A stretch of DNA of 64,000 bases from Palsa-892 sp035295845. GTDB taxonomy: Bacteria; Pseudomonadota; Alphaproteobacteria; Rhizobiales; Xanthobacteraceae. A program made the translations under genes and the position numbers. The DNA lies in assembly GCA_035295845.1 (NCBI GenBank), contig DATGIF010000027.1:1-64000 (forward strand), given 5' to 3'. Positions 61,641 through 64,000 of this stretch are shown here, piece by piece; position 1 is the first letter of the stretch; every line of letters starts with the position of its first letter. A model generated the notes under the pieces. The model was not told the origin of the DNA and searched no databases. It was given only the letters and a program-made list of their open reading frames with translations.

Positions 61641-63161
61641 TTGATTCCTTCGTCGAGCGATGTGGTGGTGATCGGCGCCGGCAACGCCGCGTTTTGCGCC
61701 GCCCTTGCCGCGGCCGAAGCGGGCGCCTCGGTGCTCATGCTCGAGCGCGCGCCGGAAGCGGAATCGGGCGGCAACAGCCGCTTCACCGCCGGCGCCTTCC
61801 GCTGTGTCTATGACGGCGTCGAGGATCTGAAGGCGCTGATGCCCGATCTTTCGGCCGAGGAGATTGCCCGCACCGATTTCGGCAGCTATCCGGAAGAAAA
61901 ATTCTTCGACGACATGGGCCGCGTCACCGAATACCGCACCGATCCGGATCTTTGCGAACTCCTGGTCAAGCGGAGCAAGGAGACGATGCGGTGGATGCGG
62001 GCGAACGGCATCCGCTTCGCGCCGATTTTCGGGCGGCAAGCCTTCAAGGTCGACGGCAAGTTCAAATTCTGGGGCGGGCTCACGGTCGAGGCCTGGGGCG
62101 GCGGCCCCGGCCTGATCGCGGGGCTCACCGAGGCCGCGAGGAAAAAGGGAATTGCGATCGCCTACGAGACGCGGGCGCTCGCGCTCGTCGCCGGCGACGG
62201 CGGCGTGACCGGCGTGCGCGTCCGCCACGGCGGCAAGAGCGTGGAGATCGCCGCGAAATCCGTGGTGCTCGCGGCCGGCGGCTTTCAGGCCAACGCCGAA
62301 TGGCGCACGCGCTATCTCGGGCCCGGCTGGGAGCTCGCGAAAGTGCGTGGCACGCGGTTCAACACCGGCGACGGTATCGCGATGGCGCTCGCGATCGGCG
62401 CCATGCCCTTCGGCAACTGGTCGGGCTCGCACGCCGTCGGCTGGGACCGCAACGCGCCGGAATTCGGGGATCTCGCGGTCGGCGACGGCTTCCAGAAGCA
62501 CTCGTATCCGTTCGGTATCATGCTCAACGCCCGTGGCGAGCGCTTCGTCGACGAGGGCGCGGATTTCCGCAACTACACCTACGCCAAATACGGCCGCGTG
62601 ATTCTCGCGCAGCCCGGCCAGTTCGCCTGGCAGATCTTTGACGGCAAGGTGCTGCATCTCTTGCGCGACGAGTACCGCATCAAGCGGGTGACGAAAGCGC
62701 GCGCCGATACGCTGGAGGAGCTCGTGCAGAAGCTCGACGACGTGAACGCCGCGCAAGCGCTCGCGACGATCGCCGCCTACAACGCCGCGGTGAAGCGCGA
62801 GGTGCCGTTCAATCCCAACATCAAGGACGGCCGCGGCACGGCGGGGCTCGCGATTGCGAAATCGAACTGGGCGAATACCATCGATGAGCCGCCGTTCGAG
62901 GCCTATGCCGTCACCTGCGGCGTCACCTTCACCTTCGGCGGCCTCAAGATCGACCGCGAGGGCCGCGTGATCGATTCCGACGGGGCGCCGATCGCGGGCC
63001 TTTACGCCGCCGGCGAACTCGTCGGCGGCCTCTTCTATTTTAACTATCCGGGCGGCACCGGGCTGATGGCGGGCTCGGTGTTCGGAAAAATCGCAGGCCA
63101 TTCCGCGGGATCGCGCGCGGCCCCGCGCGCCGGCGCCAAGGCCGCGGGCCGCAATTGGTAA
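61641..63161 (+). CDS. FAD-dependent tricarballylate dehydrogenase-like protein (TcuA family)
   Basis: A 506-residue flavoprotein of the fumarate reductase/succinate dehydrogenase family. The FAD loop is VVVIGAGNAAFCAALAAAEA with LERAPEAESGGNSRFTAGAF, and the C-terminal LYAAGELVGGLFYFNYPGGTG is the usual FAD/substrate end. In Salmonella, TcuA oxidises tricarballylate to cis-aconitate and needs TcuB for reoxidation; no tcuB is seen in the window. Start codon TTG, preceded by AGGA. Substrate assignment is by family resemblance. Confidence 0.83.
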   Translation: MIPSSSDVVVIGAGNAAFCAALAAAEAGASVLMLERAPEAESGGNSRFTAGAFRCVYDGVEDLKALMPDLSAEEIARTDFGSYPEEKFFDDMGRVTEYRTDPDLCELLVKRSKETMRWMRANGIRFAPIFGRQAFKVDGKFKFWGGLTVEAWGGGPGLIAGLTEAARKKGIAIAYETRALALVAGDGGVTGVRVRHGGKSVEIAAKSVVLAAGGFQANAEWRTRYLGPGWELAKVRGTRFNTGDGIAMALAIGAMPFGNWSGSHAVGWDRNAPEFGDLAVGDGFQKHSYPFGIMLNARGERFVDEGADFRNYTYAKYGRVILAQPGQFAWQIFDGKVLHLLRDEYRIKRVTKARADTLEELVQKLDDVNAAQALATIAAYNAAVKREVPFNPNIKDGRGTAGLAIAKSNWANTIDEPPFEAYAVTCGVTFTFGGLKIDREGRVIDSDGAPIAGLYAAGELVGGLFYFNYPGGTGLMAGSVFGKIAGHSAGSRAAPRAGAKAAGRNW

Positions 63162-63245
63162 ATTTTTATAGTTTGCGAAATCTTAATTTATGAAGGCGAT
63201 CGTTGCTCCCGACGCGAGGATTCGTTTTCTCGCCGGGGGTCAACA

Positions 63246-64000
63246 GTGTACCGCCTATTGCGCGTATCCGCGGGCATCGCGGTTGTCATTTTTGTCGCGC
63301 TCACGCCGTCGGCGCTGAAGGCGCAGACGCCGTATCCGTCCTATCCGTCCTTTCCGGCACCGCCGCCGCCGGTCTACCCCGCGCCGTACGGCCGCGAGAT
63401 TCCCAATGCGCCGCCGCTCGAAATCGAGTTCGGCCTCCGCTACTGGTATTCCTCCGGCAAGTTCCAGAAGACGCTGTTCGACAGTACCGGCGCGCTGCAA
63501 ATATCGCGGCTGACCTGGACCGGGATCGTCGGCAACAGCGGCGAGGGCTATTTCAACGTCACCGACAAGGGCGTGTTCGTGAAGGGCTATCTCGGCCTTG
63601 GCATCCTCGGCGGCGGCAATTTGCAGGACGAGGATTTTCCGCCGGTGACCGCGCCGTACTCGTCGACCAACAGCAGAGCGCAGGACAGCCGCCTCGATTA
63701 TGCGAACATCGATCTCGGCTATTATTTCCTCGATAATTCGCGCGGAAAGCTCGGCGGCTTCGTCGGCTATCACTTTTATCACGAGAAGCTGAACGCCTTC
63801 GGCTGCACGCAGACCGCCACCAATCCGGCGATCTGCGTGCCGAGCATCGGCGATTCGGTCCGCGTGATCACGCAGAACAACGATTGGCATTCGGTGCGGC
63901 TGGGCGTCGCCGGCGAAGTGACGATCATGCCGAACCTGAAGCTCTCCGGCGACGCGGCGTATCTGCCTTACGTGACGCTCAACGGCTCCGACACGCATTG
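63246..64000 (+). CDS. outer-membrane beta-barrel protein (3' end beyond window)
   Basis: The frame opens with GTG at 63246 (preceded by GGGGG) and runs past the window end without a stop; 251 codons are visible. Signal peptide VYRLLRVSAGIAVVIFVALT ... ALKA, then a Pro/Tyr-rich stretch (TPYPSYPSFPAPPPPVYPAP), then alternating aromatic strands (LEIEFGLRYWYSSGKFQK; GYFNVTDKGVFVKGYLGLGI; LDYANIDLGYYFLDNS; KLGGFVGYHFYHEKL; WHSVRLGVAGEVTIM), the look of an outer-membrane barrel, perhaps omptin-like in size. Two Cys in an extracellular-type loop (FGCTQTATNPAICVP) may pair. No catalytic assignment. Confidence 0.72.
   Translation, partial: MYRLLRVSAGIAVVIFVALTPSALKAQTPYPSYPSFPAPPPPVYPAPYGREIPNAPPLEIEFGLRYWYSSGKFQKTLFDSTGALQISRLTWTGIVGNSGEGYFNVTDKGVFVKGYLGLGILGGGNLQDEDFPPVTAPYSSTNSRAQDSRLDYANIDLGYYFLDNSRGKLGGFVGYHFYHEKLNAFGCTQTATNPAICVPSIGDSVRVITQNNDWHSVRLGVAGEVTIMPNLKLSGDAAYLPYVTLNGSDTH

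Noticed and set aside
60900..63101. Long minus-strand open frame (over 700 codons) opposite the Bug receptor and TcuA-like genes
   Set aside because: Antisense to two clear family members; composition is that of a shadow frame.

Overview
The window is a high-GC, gene-dense chromosomal segment of an alphaproteobacterium. It most resembles the order Hyphomicrobiales (Rhizobiales), near the Bradyrhizobiaceae/Xanthobacteraceae. This rests on several gene orders: a separate F1-ATPase operon atpHAGDC without F0 genes; sdhCDAB; mdh-sucCD-sucAB-lpd; the block rplU-rpmA ... obgE-proB-proA-nadD-rsfS-rlmH-envC-ctpA; xerC beside priA; and short palindromic repeats of a kind common in that group. No rRNA, phage, transposase or CRISPR array was seen. 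The only RNA gene found is tRNA-Ser(CGA). The genus is an inference; no search was run.

Layout. 1-4.5 kb: leucine biosynthesis (leuC truncated by the window edge, then leuD-leuB) with three small unrelated genes between leuC and leuD. 4.5-8.3 kb: an AraC-type regulator, a divergent TPR protein, and a GFA-enzyme/methyltransferase pair. All appear tied together by a six-copy, 21-bp-phased direct repeat in their promoters. 8.4-14 kb: secreted or anchored unknowns, asd, a CoA-ester lyase/MaoC hydratase pair and a secreted esterase. 14.1-18.6 kb: a LysR regulator divergent from sdhCDAB. 18.7-22.1 kb: small accessory genes, zapE and a relic of an acyl-CoA dehydrogenase. 22.2-31.2 kb: mdh, sucC, sucD, sucA, sucB, lpd. 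31.2-36.3 kb: a DUF4337 protein, xerC, priA, a small unknown and a metal-sensor-like PadR regulator. 36.6-41.7 kb: atpHAGDC with an extra small membrane-protein gene between atpD and atpC. 41.7-54.2 kb (mostly minus strand): rppH, a polysaccharide deacetylase, ctpA, an EnvC-like factor, rlmH, rsfS, nadD, proA, proB, obgE, then a DMT transporter on the other strand bracketed by palindromic elements, a GNAT gene, rpmA and rplU. 54.2-64 kb: tRNA-Ser with two AT-richer orphan genes, an ABC-F ATPase, several small secreted proteins, a flavin amine oxidase, a Bug-type binding protein with a TcuA-like flavoprotein, and the start of an outer-membrane barrel protein.

How it fits together. The core is energy metabolism: a TCA-cycle half (Mdh, 2-oxoglutarate dehydrogenase, succinyl-CoA synthetase, succinate dehydrogenase) plus F1-ATPase, with leucine, proline, NAD and aspartate-family biosynthesis and ribosome maturation (RlmH, RsfS, ObgE, L21, L27). 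Less ordinary parts are the AraC mini-regulon, the small protein inside the ATP synthase operon, the decayed acyl-CoA dehydrogenase, the tRNA-side insertion, and several low-complexity small proteins (a lysine-rich histone H1-like protein and an Arg-Asp repeat protein).
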